DNA from: Echinicola arenosa
GTDB lineage: Bacteria; Bacteroidota; Bacteroidia; Cytophagales; Cyclobacteriaceae
Assembly (NCBI RefSeq): GCF_014841125.1
Contig: NZ_JACYTQ010000002.1
Span: 186,001 to 250,000, forward strand
DNA length: 64,000 nt
Direction of reading: 5' to 3'
The position numbers were made by a program, and so were the translations under genes. The number at the start of each line of letters is the position of its first letter. The first letter of the stretch is position 1. The notes under the pieces were generated by a model. That model was not told the DNA's origin. It made no database searches and saw only the letters and a program-made list of their open reading frames with translations. Below, piece after piece: positions 52,710 to 62,372 of the stretch.

Positions 52710-55700
52710 TTAAAAGGAAAGTCTACATCCCACGCTATAAGTCCTAGCATTGGGATAGGCGTTATAGTCAGCCCTAGCTGAATTCGCTCCATTGTTCAGG
52801 GAATTGACCTCGGGATCAAAACCCATATAGTCAGTGATCAACAACAGGTTGCTTCCCTGAAGGTAAAAGTTCACCCCTCTTAGGAATTTATGATTGGACA
52901 CATTGAAGTCATAGCTGAGCCTCAAGTTTCTTAAGCGGATGAAAGTAGCGTCTTCAACAGAAAGGCTATTCACCGTACTTCCTCCATAAGAGGTGGGGTT
53001 CACTCCGGATGGCCAAGCATTGGTTGGATTTTGAGGTGTCCACCTGTTTAACAGGGGCTCCGCCAAACGGTTTCTTCCTGGATCAATCGGATAAAGGGAG
53101 TTCAGCAAGTTCTGGTTAAGCAGACTTTGGCCAAAATCTCCGGCAAAGAATATATCCAAATTCAACCTTCCATATTGGAAATTATTACGTAATCCCAAAG
53201 AAAAATCAGGGAACGGGCTTCCAATAACCGTTTTGTCAGCATCACTGATAGCTCCATCGGGCACCCCTTCAGGCCCACTGATATCCCTGAATTTGGGATA
53301 ACCCGGCTGGGCATTTGGCTGCGGCGAATTGGCGATATCCTCACCTTCTTGCCATATACCATCTACAATATGTCCATAGTAACTATTTAGCGGCTGGCCT
53401 TCGGTTACTATCGTAATGTCAGAGGTAAATGGCAGTCCTCCTTGAAGAATCTGGTCACTTCCGGCCAGATCAGTTACTTTGTTCTTCACCTTGGTAAGGT
53501 TAAAGCTTGTTGTCCAAGCAAACTTTTGTTTGTCTATATTATATGATTCAATAGCCAGTTCAAACCCTTTGTTTTCTACAGAGCCCACATTGTCCAAGAT
53601 GGAATTAAAACCAGAGGATTTTGGCAGGGGTAGGTTGAGCAATAAGTCATCCGTATTTCGGATAAAATAATCTGCAACGAAATTTAAACGTCCTGACCAA
53701 AGTTCCAAGTCCACACCTATATCAAACTGAGTGGTCGTTTCCCATTTCAAATTCGGGTTAGGGATCCTTGTTGCCGTTATCCCTTGCTGCTGCAGTCCAT
53801 TGATCAAAGCCAGTCCACCAGCTCCTAAAGTGGAAAGAGACATGAAATTCCCGATACTCTGGTTACCGGTTTTTCCCCAGCTGGTTCTTAATTTCAGATT
53901 GGTAACCACTTCTGAACTGGAAAGAAAAGACTCTTGTGAAACCCTCCATGACAGTGCCATACTTGGGAAATAACCATATTTATTATTTTCCCCAAACTTG
54001 GAAGAACCATCAGCTCTCATGGAAAAAGTAACATAGTATTTACTATTATAGTCGTAATTGACCCTTGTAAGGTATGAGATCAGCTTATTAGAGTTTTTGT
54101 AACTGTTTACTTCATCTCTTTCTGTATTTCCCAGTCCAAAATTATTGGTCAACAGTGCATCTGAAGGAAAGCCATCAATGGTACCACTAAAACCTTTGTT
54201 GATAAAGTCCTGATAAGTATAGCCTGCCAAAAAGTTGAAATTGTGGACAGACCAACTCTTCTTATAGTTGACCGTGGCCTCGAGCATTTTATTGGATTTA
54301 TCACCTGTGATGATTGTACCGATACCACTGCCATTGGCAATCCCTGTCTTGGTAGTGGACTGTACATAGGTATCCTTTCTGGCATTCAGCCTGTCAAATC
54401 CCAAGGTCAGCTTGGCATTAAGGTCTGGGATAATGGTATACTCACCAAAGACATTTCCCAAAAGCCTGGTATTCTCCTCTTCCGTATAGACATCCGCAAT
54501 GATCAGGGGATTGTCCATATCTATACTAAAATCCTGATAAGGTGTTCCGTCGGGATTGAACTTGTCAATGGTCGGATCTATTTCCATGGCCGAATTGACC
54601 ACACCTGCACTGGCATTGAAGCCCGTTCCAAAAGGCACATTATCATTTTTCACATAGGAGTTGGTCAGGTTAACACCGTACCTGAACTTATCACTGGCTT
54701 TAAATTCTGCATTTAACCTGGCTGAAAGGCGCTCCATACCAGAACTTATCAAGATGCCTTCTTGATCATAATAGCTTACTGAAGAATAAAAAGAACTCTT
54801 GTCATTTCCGCCACTGACGGCCAAGTTATGATTTTGTATATACCCTGTTCTGGTAATCTCATCCAGCCAATCAGACTGCTCGGTAACTTGTGACATATCA
54901 TACAATGGATCCAATCCGCTGTCTTCTTGAATATCATTGACCACCTGTGCAAATTCTGTGGAGCTCAGCAGGTCCACCTTATTGGCCATTCGCTGAAGAC
55001 TGCCTGAAAAATCATAGGTTACCTGAGTACCCTTATTGCTTCCTCTTTTGGTAGTGATCATGATGACACCGTTCGCTCCCCTAGAACCATAGATTGCAGT
55101 AGCAGAAGCATCTTTGAGTACCTCTATTGATGCAATATCATTGGGGTTGATCAGGTTGAGAGGATTTTTAGGGTTTCTATTGTCACTGATTCCTGTACCG
55201 GAACCTGAAATGGAAGGGCTGTTGTCAATCGGCATCCCATCAATCACATAGAGTGGCTCATTGCCAGCATTGATAGATCCTACCCCCCTGATCCTCACAT
55301 TTACGGACCCTCCAGGTTCTGCGCTGTTCTGGTTGATCTGGACACCAGGCATCCTACCGGTCAGCATCTGGTCAATATTTTGTAAAGAACCCAAGTTCAG
55401 TTCATCCGGTTTGACAGAAGCTACAGATCCAGTAAGGTCGCTTTTCTTGACGGTACCATAGCCCACTACTACCACTTCATCCAGATCGGAAAGATCCTCT
55501 TCCAAAGTGACATTTAGAAAATCCTGATTACCTACCCTCACTTCTTTGGGAGTAAAACCCAAAAAGGAAAATACCAGTATATCATCACTGGAAGTCTCAA
55601 TACTAAATTTGCCATCTAGGTCTGTGATAGTTCCTTTCGTACTCCCTTTGATAATAATATTAACACCTGGCAGACTTTCTCCTGCCTTATCGACAACAAG

Positions 55701-55811
55701 TCCGCTGATCGCTCCATTTTGAGCGAAACTTTGTGATGCTAAAAGGAATATAACCCCTAATAGCCAACATTCTTTTTGGGCCAATAGCCATCGTAAAATT
55801 TTTGGTTTCAT
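52710..55811 (-). CDS. SusC/RagA-family TonB-linked outer membrane transporter (PUL 2)
   Basis: A 1033-residue SusC-like protein. Signal VIFLLASQSFAQ is followed by the carboxypeptidase-regulatory domain (ISGLVVDKAGESLPGVNIII, about residues 34-108), the signature EVVVVGYGTVKKSDLTGSVASV (about 112-133), the plug (LTGRMPGVQI, RIRGVGSINAGNEPLYVIDG, LKDASATAIYGSRGANGVIMITTK, about 145-245) and the barrel ending in Phe (CRLSF). It is the first gene of PUL 2 and takes up sulfated oligosaccharides. Confidence 0.95.
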   Translation of the reverse strand: MKPKILRWLLAQKECWLLGVIFLLASQSFAQNGAISGLVVDKAGESLPGVNIIIKGSTKGTITDLDGKFSIETSSDDILVFSFLGFTPKEVRVGNQDFLNVTLEEDLSDLDEVVVVGYGTVKKSDLTGSVASVKPDELNLGSLQNIDQMLTGRMPGVQINQNSAEPGGSVNVRIRGVGSINAGNEPLYVIDGMPIDNSPSISGSGTGISDNRNPKNPLNLINPNDIASIEVLKDASATAIYGSRGANGVIMITTKRGSNKGTQVTYDFSGSLQRMANKVDLLSSTEFAQVVNDIQEDSGLDPLYDMSQVTEQSDWLDEITRTGYIQNHNLAVSGGNDKSSFYSSVSYYDQEGILISSGMERLSARLNAEFKASDKFRYGVNLTNSYVKNDNVPFGTGFNASAGVVNSAMEIDPTIDKFNPDGTPYQDFSIDMDNPLIIADVYTEEENTRLLGNVFGEYTIIPDLNAKLTLGFDRLNARKDTYVQSTTKTGIANGSGIGTIITGDKSNKMLEATVNYKKSWSVHNFNFLAGYTYQDFINKGFSGTIDGFPSDALLTNNFGLGNTERDEVNSYKNSNKLISYLTRVNYDYNSKYYVTFSMRADGSSKFGENNKYGYFPSMALSWRVSQESFLSSSEVVTNLKLRTSWGKTGNQSIGNFMSLSTLGAGGLALINGLQQQGITATRIPNPNLKWETTTQFDIGVDLELWSGRLNFVADYFIRNTDDLLLNLPLPKSSGFNSILDNVGSVENKGFELAIESYNIDKQKFAWTTSFNLTKVKNKVTDLAGSDQILQGGLPFTSDITIVTEGQPLNSYYGHIVDGIWQEGEDIANSPQPNAQPGYPKFRDISGPEGVPDGAISDADKTVIGSPFPDFSLGLRNNFQYGRLNLDIFFAGDFGQSLLNQNLLNSLYPIDPGRNRLAEPLLNRWTPQNPTNAWPSGVNPTSYGGSTVNSLSVEDATFIRLRNLRLSYDFNVSNHKFLRGVNFYLQGSNLLLITDYMGFDPEVNSLNNGANSARADYNAYPNARTYSVGCRLSF

Positions 55812-56517
55812 AAGTTGGATTTATTGATTAGAAATGGTAATTCGGTTACTTTCTATAGTTTAACCATATTAGTATGGGCGAAATCCCACAGGCTCTTATT
55901 GAAGTATTGCTCTTTATCAAGGGCTTAACTTATTTTTTTGTGGGTTTTGTAAGATATAAGGTACTTGAACTATATTTCAACTATTAGCACGGATGTGCAA
56001 AAGGCCTGTGCTTATGTAAAAAACAACATCTATTGGGATATAAATGAATGATTCATTATATAAACTGACGAATTTATTCCACTCATAAGCAGCACAATAA
56101 AGACCAAATCATTAAAAAAACAGCCATTCAGCGCATGACCAGACGTTTGGAAGCACACCGAAAGGTAAGCTGGATTTTCATTGTCCTTCATGCTATTTTG
56201 AATTTGCTATGCATGGTTGTCAAATATCAACCTTCACCTAGACGACAAAAAATAAATCTACCTGATACTTGAAATCACTTAGAAAGTGAACAATCAATAT
56301 TTGGAAATAGTAATAGGTTTCATAAAACCCTTGCAGACTGAAAACAAAAAACTCACCATCTCTCATGTGATTTTCGGTGGATTTCCCTCATTCAAAAGGA
56401 ATGTCTAAGCAATAAGCTAACTGATTTAAAAAGAGAGTTTCATAAACCGAAAATGGATGGTCAATAAATAAATCGTCCAAACCTCAGCGTTTTTATAATG
56501 CCGATGTTCTCTACCTT
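55812..56517. other. Intergenic stretch upstream of PUL 2
   Basis: About 700 bases. The PUL 2 promoter and the HTCS binding site should lie near 55812-55950, but I could not fix them. Frames in the rest are short; one of 45 codons on the plus strand near 56136 has no features. No repeat or RNA gene is seen. Confidence 0.45.
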
Positions 56518-58140
56518 TTATTTTGGGCTAGGAAAGTTCCGGTTATGGGAATATCGCCTATAAGTATCAAAAACATCCTGATCCGGACCTACCACTCTAG
56601 GGTCTTGGGTCTTTTTGAGTTCCAGTACCAAGGCTTCATTTAACCTTTTTTCCACATCAATATATTCCGCCTTACCAACTAAATTTTCCAAGCAAGCAGG
56701 ATCATTCTGAATATCATACAATTCAAATTCAGGTCTTTTTGCAACTGCCAAATCAAAATAAGGCTTGATATCTCTATCCTCGTGATGCTCCAACAGATAG
56801 GTCTTAGTCGGGCAATCATCGATATCCGTATAAGCACTTTGTGGGATATAGTTACCGTCTGAACCTATGCCATGCATGGGCAATAGCTTTGATTCATCTT
56901 TAGGATCATATTTTTGAGGAGCTCCTGCAGGCCACCTTTCAGGTTTCATATTCCAAATATACAGGTAATCCTTGCTACGAATTGCCCGCTGCGGATAGCC
57001 CCAGTTTTGATACCTTGAAGAAGAATGACGCTCTCGTCCTGAAAGGGCGTAGTCCATGACCCGCCCCTTTATCTTATTGTCTTCTGAAGTAAGGATATTT
57101 AAAAAGCTCTGCCCAGCAATAGGCATCATTCCTTCTGGAGATGCTCCTGCGATTTCCAAAATGGTAGGAGCAATATCCACAAAGGACAATGGTGCATCAA
57201 TAATTCTTCCTCCTGGGAATGCAGTAGGGTACCGCACAGCCATGGGCACATGAATACCATATTCATAAGCATTGGCCTTGGCCCTCGGGAAGGGCTTGCC
57301 ATTATCAGAGGTAACTATCACAATAGTATTTTCCAGCTCTCCAATATCTTCCAAGTATTTTAATATCTTACCCAAATGCTGGTCGAACCATTCAATCTCT
57401 ACAGCATAATCCAACAAATCGCCCCGTATTTCGTCATTATCAGGAAGAAAAGCTGGCACCTCTACGTCCTCCAACTTCTTTCCCATTCTTTTCCATGAGC
57501 CTTTTTCATAGGCCCTGTGTGGTTCTGAAGCCCCAAACCAGAAAAAGAATGGTTGGTCCTTTTTTACATGCTCGATGAAATATTTAAAATTCTCATAGTA
57601 ATCCAGTCCACTCACTCCTTTTGCATATCCTTCAATCCCCTCTTTATCATCTTTATAGCGAATACCTGAATGATCAACTCCTCCGGCATCGGTAGTTCTC
57701 CAAAGTGAATCCTCAGGGCTTCTAGCATACTGAAAGGGAGCCACGCCTTTTCCGGTCCGTCCAGTTACATAACCATTATTATCCAATACATCAATAAAGG
57801 GCACGTACTTCTTTAGCCAAGCCGAAGCATGCTGGCCCGACTGCTCGTTTTGCCAAGGGTACCTACCGGTCACAATCGAACTTCTTGAGGGAGCACAACC
57901 AGGAGACCCAGCAATACAATTGGAAAAATAAACACCTTCACGGGCCACCCTATCAAAAGCAGGCGTATTGGCAAAATTACTGCCTGCAAAACTGGTGTGA
58001 GCGAAAGACTGGTCATCACTGATAACAAAAAGAATATTGGGGGATTTCAAGTCTGTTTTTTTCTCGGAGCAACTCCAACAGGCAAGCAATAAGATTAGCA
58101 ATGAATGCAGACAATTAGGTTTCTTGTAAATTATTTTCAT
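56518..58140 (-). CDS. Sulfatase lipoprotein, heparan N-sulfatase-like (S1, CAPSR)
   Basis: A 540-residue lipoprotein sulfatase from ATG 58138-58140; a preceding TTG would only add one residue. Signal HSLLILLLACW with lipobox CWSC (Cys24). The formylglycine site is CAPSRSSIVTGRYPWQN (Cys82), and ISDDQSFAH near residue 40 and VTSDNGKPFPRAKAN near 280 supply metal ligands. QHASAWLKKYVPFIDVLDNNGYVTGRTGKG resembles the N-sulfoglucosamine sulfohydrolase (S1_8) group. It lies 700 bases upstream of the SusC gene on the same strand and probably belongs to PUL 2, but with its own promoter. Confidence 0.9.
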   Translation of the reverse strand: MKIIYKKPNCLHSLLILLLACWSCSEKKTDLKSPNILFVISDDQSFAHTSFAGSNFANTPAFDRVAREGVYFSNCIAGSPGCAPSRSSIVTGRYPWQNEQSGQHASAWLKKYVPFIDVLDNNGYVTGRTGKGVAPFQYARSPEDSLWRTTDAGGVDHSGIRYKDDKEGIEGYAKGVSGLDYYENFKYFIEHVKKDQPFFFWFGASEPHRAYEKGSWKRMGKKLEDVEVPAFLPDNDEIRGDLLDYAVEIEWFDQHLGKILKYLEDIGELENTIVIVTSDNGKPFPRAKANAYEYGIHVPMAVRYPTAFPGGRIIDAPLSFVDIAPTILEIAGASPEGMMPIAGQSFLNILTSEDNKIKGRVMDYALSGRERHSSSRYQNWGYPQRAIRSKDYLYIWNMKPERWPAGAPQKYDPKDESKLLPMHGIGSDGNYIPQSAYTDIDDCPTKTYLLEHHEDRDIKPYFDLAVAKRPEFELYDIQNDPACLENLVGKAEYIDVEKRLNEALVLELKKTQDPRVVGPDQDVFDTYRRYSHNRNFPSPK

Positions 58141-58471
58141 CAAGATAACAATCCTTTATAAAGCAATATAACAAACTGAACATTTCAGATTCGACCACCA
58201 CTAATCACTCCAGAATATAACCAACCCTAAACTCAATCTGGCTCAATTCTTCACTCTGCAAAGAGCAATACTCCAATTAGTTCAAGTCTCACTACTTGAA
58301 CTATCCAAACCCAAGTCCCATCATAAGGATGCCCTATCTTATTCATCACCGGTAGCCTTTGCCCCTCCACATGAGTTGCAGGACAACTCAAGTTAAGTCA
58401 ACTTTCCAGTCCAACTACTTTTGTAAGATTAACCTTTGTCAAGACTAAGGTTAATCTTTTACTCATTGTTG
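58141..58471. other. Intergenic stretch with a degenerate repeat copy
   Basis: About 330 bases between the TraB-like and sulfatase genes. The part at 58363-58400 (CCTCCACATGAGTTGCAGG and following) resembles the start of the repeats at 59427 and 62158, so it may be a third, decayed copy. No gene is visible. Confidence 0.4.
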
Positions 58472-59341
58472 TTATCCTTTAATTGGGACAGGAGTAACTT
58501 GATAGCCAAGTTGTCTTAATCTTTGTATCAACCCTTGTTGATATAACAAATGACTGAAACCAATTGCTACAAAGCAATTATTTGATAAAAATGCTTTATC
58601 AAGGGTTTGGACCCACTTTCTATTTCTTTCAACTAACAAAGGATGGGACTGCTCTGTAATATCATTATCCAATGCATAATCAATATCGAAGTTTTTATAA
58701 GTTGATATCATCTCGCACCCTGACAAATCATCATTCAGCATATTTTCCATGGCTTGAATTGAATAAGAAGCATACAAAGAGTCCTGGAGTGAGTTGAAAT
58801 TTTCATAGGTATTTTTCAGTATCATGCGATGACTGCTATCCAATGAAAAAACCTGTTTATTCTTCTCCACGGCAATTTTTTCAATATAAGTATCCATAAG
58901 TTCATCAAATTCAGCTTCTTGTTCGCAAAAGTTCATGATATATAACCTGGATGTAGTAAAGGACAGTATTAGGGGATTTGCCTTGTAATAGGACGAGTCC
59001 TCTGCCTTTTTGACAAAATCAGCAAATATTTTTTCTTGTTGCTTATTCAAAATTTCATTCCATTTCCTCGCATTCCAAGAAGGTTGTTCGATTACAGTTG
59101 AATCTTGCCATACAGCTGTACGCTCTTCCACAAATAATACATCAGACTGCTCTAATAGATCGACAACATCCGGGAGGGAAAGGAAAAATGAAGGGCTTAC
59201 TTCATGAAAAGTACCAAACAAAAATGATTCTTTCTGATTTCCTTCTTTAGTAACTTTCCAGAGAATTGTTTTAGGATTGTTTTGTCCATAGAGAATCGTA
59301 GTAGATAAAAATAAGACAAAAGTTAAAATACTTTTTTTCAT
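58472..59341 (-). CDS. TraB/GumN (Tiki)-family secreted protein
   Basis: A 289-residue protein with signal peptide MKKSILTFVLFLSTTILYGQ. It has the family landmarks WKVTKEG...SFLFGTFHEVSPS (GTxH at about residues 43-46), LEQSDVLFVEE (about 64-74), and near the C-terminus FVAIGFSHLLYQQGLIQRLRQLGYQVTPV with a second GxxH. These paired motifs are typical of TraB/GumN/Tiki proteins, which are thought to be metal-dependent proteases; the bacterial role is not settled. It is probably periplasmic. Neighbouring repeats suggest a locally variable region. Confidence 0.85.
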   Translation of the reverse strand: MKKSILTFVLFLSTTILYGQNNPKTILWKVTKEGNQKESFLFGTFHEVSPSFFLSLPDVVDLLEQSDVLFVEERTAVWQDSTVIEQPSWNARKWNEILNKQQEKIFADFVKKAEDSSYYKANPLILSFTTSRLYIMNFCEQEAEFDELMDTYIEKIAVEKNKQVFSLDSSHRMILKNTYENFNSLQDSLYASYSIQAMENMLNDDLSGCEMISTYKNFDIDYALDNDITEQSHPLLVERNRKWVQTLDKAFLSNNCFVAIGFSHLLYQQGLIQRLRQLGYQVTPVPIKG

Positions 59342-59426
59342 TTTAAAGCTTATTGGGATATTGCTAAAAACTTAATTACCATTGGCAATATATTTTTTTT
59401 TCTTGATTTTAATATGAGTTTCTCTA

Positions 59427-59560
59427 ATCCGTTGTCCCTCCAACTGAGCTGTGGGGCAATTAAAGTTGAGTCTCTGACTCAGTTATAAACCTGTCAGTCA
59501 AATACGCGGTGAAGCCCCTAATATAGTTCAAGCTTCATGACTTGAATCTCCCATTACCAG
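59427..59560. repeat. Intergenic repeat, copy 1
   Basis: About 134 bases that align with 62158-62293 at roughly three quarters identity by eye, including the shared GAGTCTCTGACTCAG and AATATAGTTCA blocks. Both copies lie just downstream of, or between, minus-strand genes near FtsX-type permeases. Confidence 0.65.
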
Positions 59561-59582
59561 CATCCTGATGATTGAACAATAT

Positions 59583-62012
59583 CTACTCATCTTTCAGCAC
59601 ATTCACCGGATTGGTGATGGCCGCCTTATAGGTTTGCCAGCTTACTGTAACCAGGGAAATAATCAGCACCATAAAACCGGCCAAGCCAAACACCCACCAG
59701 CTCAAGGTGGTCTTATAGGCAAAGCTCTCCAGCCATTTGCTCATGGCATAATAAGCCACTGGGCAGGCCAGTACAAAGGCAATGGCTATCCAAAGCACAA
59801 AATCCTTGTTCAGCAGCATAAGGATTTCATTTGCACTAGCCCCATTTACTTTCCGGATGCCGATTTCCTTGGATTTGCTTCCGCTGACAAAAAGCGAAAT
59901 CGCCACCAAACCCAGCATGGAAATTACCAGCACAATGACTGTAAAGGCATCCAACAATTTTTTAAGCCGATATTCTTCATGGTACACTTCTGCATAATCA
60001 AAAGTCTGCACCAGTTTATCGGCGAGGTGTCCAGGATACCCCAAACTCTCCAGAAAATTGGCCACATCGGCAAAGATGCTTTCATGAAAGCCTTTCGAAC
60101 ACCTCACCTGGAACAGCCCTATTGGAAAACCTGTAAAATCCGTTCCCAAAATCATCGGCTTCATGGGATAATAAAGCGGTAAATTATACAGGTTTTCAAA
60201 AACCCCTACAATGGTCATGTCAGGACTGTTTTTCTTGGTAATTCTAGCACCGATCGGATCAACCAATCCTGCCTGTCTGACAAACTCTTCATTCACCATC
60301 ACTTCAAAAATACTCTTCCTGTCTTTCCGGCGAAGTGTTCCTCCTCTTTTCTCATAATCCGCAGCCTTGGTCGGGGAAAGATTCCGTCCACTTTTCAACT
60401 GAATATCATGCACCGCCAAATACTGATCATCACCATCAATCCATTGAGTTTCTATATTTCGATCAGTTGCAGGTACCTCAAGGTTCCATAAGCTGGAAGG
60501 CTTGTTCCTAAAAAGCCGCTGGCCTCTGGAAATACTTTCTACATGACTATTCGCGCTAAGCAAATTTCTAATCTCGTTAGAATCATCTAGTGCTCTCACT
60601 CCTACTATCTCCTCGATATCGAAACCTTTATCAAGGTCATGCACAAAATCCAGTTGCTTCCTTACCATGAGGATACAACTCATCAAGCCAATAAACAGAA
60701 AAAGCTGAAAGCCAATCATCAGCTTCTTGGTCCCTACAGATGCTGAAATGACTTTTCCATGTTCTTTGACAAATATGGAATTATAGGACAAAATGTACTC
60801 CATTAGCCCAATAATGACTCCTAGACCAATCACAATGCACAAAAAGGAAAGGATAATTTTATAATCTGTAACGATAGATAATTCGTATTCCGAACCAATG
60901 ATGTCTCCAATCAACTCACCTATCAATGGATAACTGATCATGGTCACCCCAAAACAGACTAAGGCATTGATCAATGACTCTAGCACAAACAGTGAAAGAA
61001 TATCCCCCTTACTAGCCCCTAGCACCCGACGGGTTACAAACTCTTTGGCACGGTTTAAATTCAAACCAAGGTTCATGATAATATAGTTGGTAAGTGCCAA
61101 TAAAAGCGTGATGATGCCAACCAAAGAAATTACCTGTATATATCTAAGCGAACCTTTTCTAGACTGACTGATATCATCAGAGTGCAGGTAAATCTCGTCT
61201 AAGCTTTGTAGATCAAGCTGGTATTGGTTTTCATCAAAACTTCCATTGGTACGACTAAAAAGTGGCTTGATTTTATTAATGAGCTCAGTGGTCAATTTCG
61301 TCGATAAGGCCTCCCGATCAGTAACATTCGGCGCATACACATATAGGTCATTGTACGGCAACCACCATTTGTGTTCAGTACCGTAATCTTTAGAACTTAA
61401 AAAGCTTGAATATACTATATTGGTCACAAAATCTGTCTCTATACTGGATTCAGTAGGAATATTTTCCATGACCCCCACCACTATAAACTCTCTATTCACT
61501 TCTCCATCTTCCTTTGCCTCTATCACCTTTCCCAGTGCACTTTCATTGGGGAAATATAATTGAGCCATCTTCTCGGAAAGCACTATCCCATTCGGTGTAT
61601 CCTCAAATTTTTCCAGATTGCCCAGCACCAACTTAAAGTCAAAAACAGTAAAAAAAGTGGGATCCACCATTAAAAACTCCTGTAGCACTTGCTCCCCATG
61701 CAGCTCCATTAGGTATCCATTCTGTTCTAGACGAACCACCTCTTCCACCTCAGGCAGTTTGTCCTTTAACAATTCCCCAAAAGGAGCATAAGTCCTTGTA
61801 TCCCTATATGCCGAATGAGGATCATTTCTCACCACCCTATAAATATCCTTTCGCTTGGAATGGAATGTATCCACGCTCAGCTCCTTGTACACAAAAAGAT
61901 AGGCATGGAAAAAGGCCATGATGGCAATACTCATCCCCAGAATGGTGACCAGATACACCTTATAGGACCTGATCATACGACGGATATATTCTTTTAATAT
62001 TCTAAAAAACAT
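59583..62012 (-). CDS. FtsX/MacB-type ABC transporter permease
   Basis: An 809-residue permease with two FtsX modules: an N-terminal TM helix (about residues 17-38), a MacB-type periplasmic domain (about 50-265), three helices (about 290-310, 340-370, 390-410), another helix near 430-450, a second periplasmic domain, and three C-terminal helices ending TNPVNVLKDE. The motif KEIGIRKVNGASANEILMLL is typical. No ATPase is encoded nearby. Such long permeases occur in tandem families in Cyclobacteriaceae and may act in envelope stress, peptide export or signalling; the substrate is unknown. Confidence 0.9.
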   Translation of the reverse strand: MFFRILKEYIRRMIRSYKVYLVTILGMSIAIMAFFHAYLFVYKELSVDTFHSKRKDIYRVVRNDPHSAYRDTRTYAPFGELLKDKLPEVEEVVRLEQNGYLMELHGEQVLQEFLMVDPTFFTVFDFKLVLGNLEKFEDTPNGIVLSEKMAQLYFPNESALGKVIEAKEDGEVNREFIVVGVMENIPTESSIETDFVTNIVYSSFLSSKDYGTEHKWWLPYNDLYVYAPNVTDREALSTKLTTELINKIKPLFSRTNGSFDENQYQLDLQSLDEIYLHSDDISQSRKGSLRYIQVISLVGIITLLLALTNYIIMNLGLNLNRAKEFVTRRVLGASKGDILSLFVLESLINALVCFGVTMISYPLIGELIGDIIGSEYELSIVTDYKIILSFLCIVIGLGVIIGLMEYILSYNSIFVKEHGKVISASVGTKKLMIGFQLFLFIGLMSCILMVRKQLDFVHDLDKGFDIEEIVGVRALDDSNEIRNLLSANSHVESISRGQRLFRNKPSSLWNLEVPATDRNIETQWIDGDDQYLAVHDIQLKSGRNLSPTKAADYEKRGGTLRRKDRKSIFEVMVNEEFVRQAGLVDPIGARITKKNSPDMTIVGVFENLYNLPLYYPMKPMILGTDFTGFPIGLFQVRCSKGFHESIFADVANFLESLGYPGHLADKLVQTFDYAEVYHEEYRLKKLLDAFTVIVLVISMLGLVAISLFVSGSKSKEIGIRKVNGASANEILMLLNKDFVLWIAIAFVLACPVAYYAMSKWLESFAYKTTLSWWVFGLAGFMVLIISLVTVSWQTYKAAITNPVNVLKDE

Positions 62013-62372
62013 ATTTCAATAATTATGTATATCAGCTATTTTTCCACTAATGACCAAAATGTAAAAGGAGCGTCCGTTTTTGGCACTGTCTTCCATCTCC
62101 CGTCTTCGGTCTCCCTACTTCCATCTCCCCTCTCCCGACCATTAAATCCACATCATTATCCGCTGTCCCGACAGCTAAGCTGCGGGACGACTAATCTTGA
62201 GTCTCTGACTCAGTAATAACATTGTCTGTCAAATGCACAGTGAAGCCCTAATATAGTTCATGCCACATGACTTGGATCAATCTCCCATACCAGATCCCAC
62301 CCCTACTACTTGTAAACATTTAATAAACCCTTAATGAACTTAATGCCTTAATGTTTTACCCTAAACCGATCA
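62013..62372. other. Intergenic stretch with repeat copy 2
   Basis: About 360 bases between two tandem permease genes. Most of it is the repeat at 62158-62293; a pyrimidine-rich tract (62085-62140) with recurring CCATCTCCC/TCTCCC units precedes it. No gene is supported. Confidence 0.55.
62158..62293. repeat. Intergenic repeat, copy 2, with a cruciform
   Basis: About 136 bases similar to 59427-59560. The start (62165-62188) forms a strong hairpin: GTCCCG-A-CAGCT pairs with AGCTG-CGGGAC. The copy at 59427 has partly lost this pairing. Confidence 0.65.

Noticed and set aside
56136-56273. 45-codon plus-strand frame upstream of PUL 2
   Set aside because: No ribosome site, domain or sign of conservation; length is expected by chance in 700 bases.
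59568-60182. 204-codon plus-strand frame antisense to the permease
   Set aside because: It overlaps the strongly conserved FtsX C-terminal region on the other strand and has low-complexity His/Gln-rich content typical of antisense reading.
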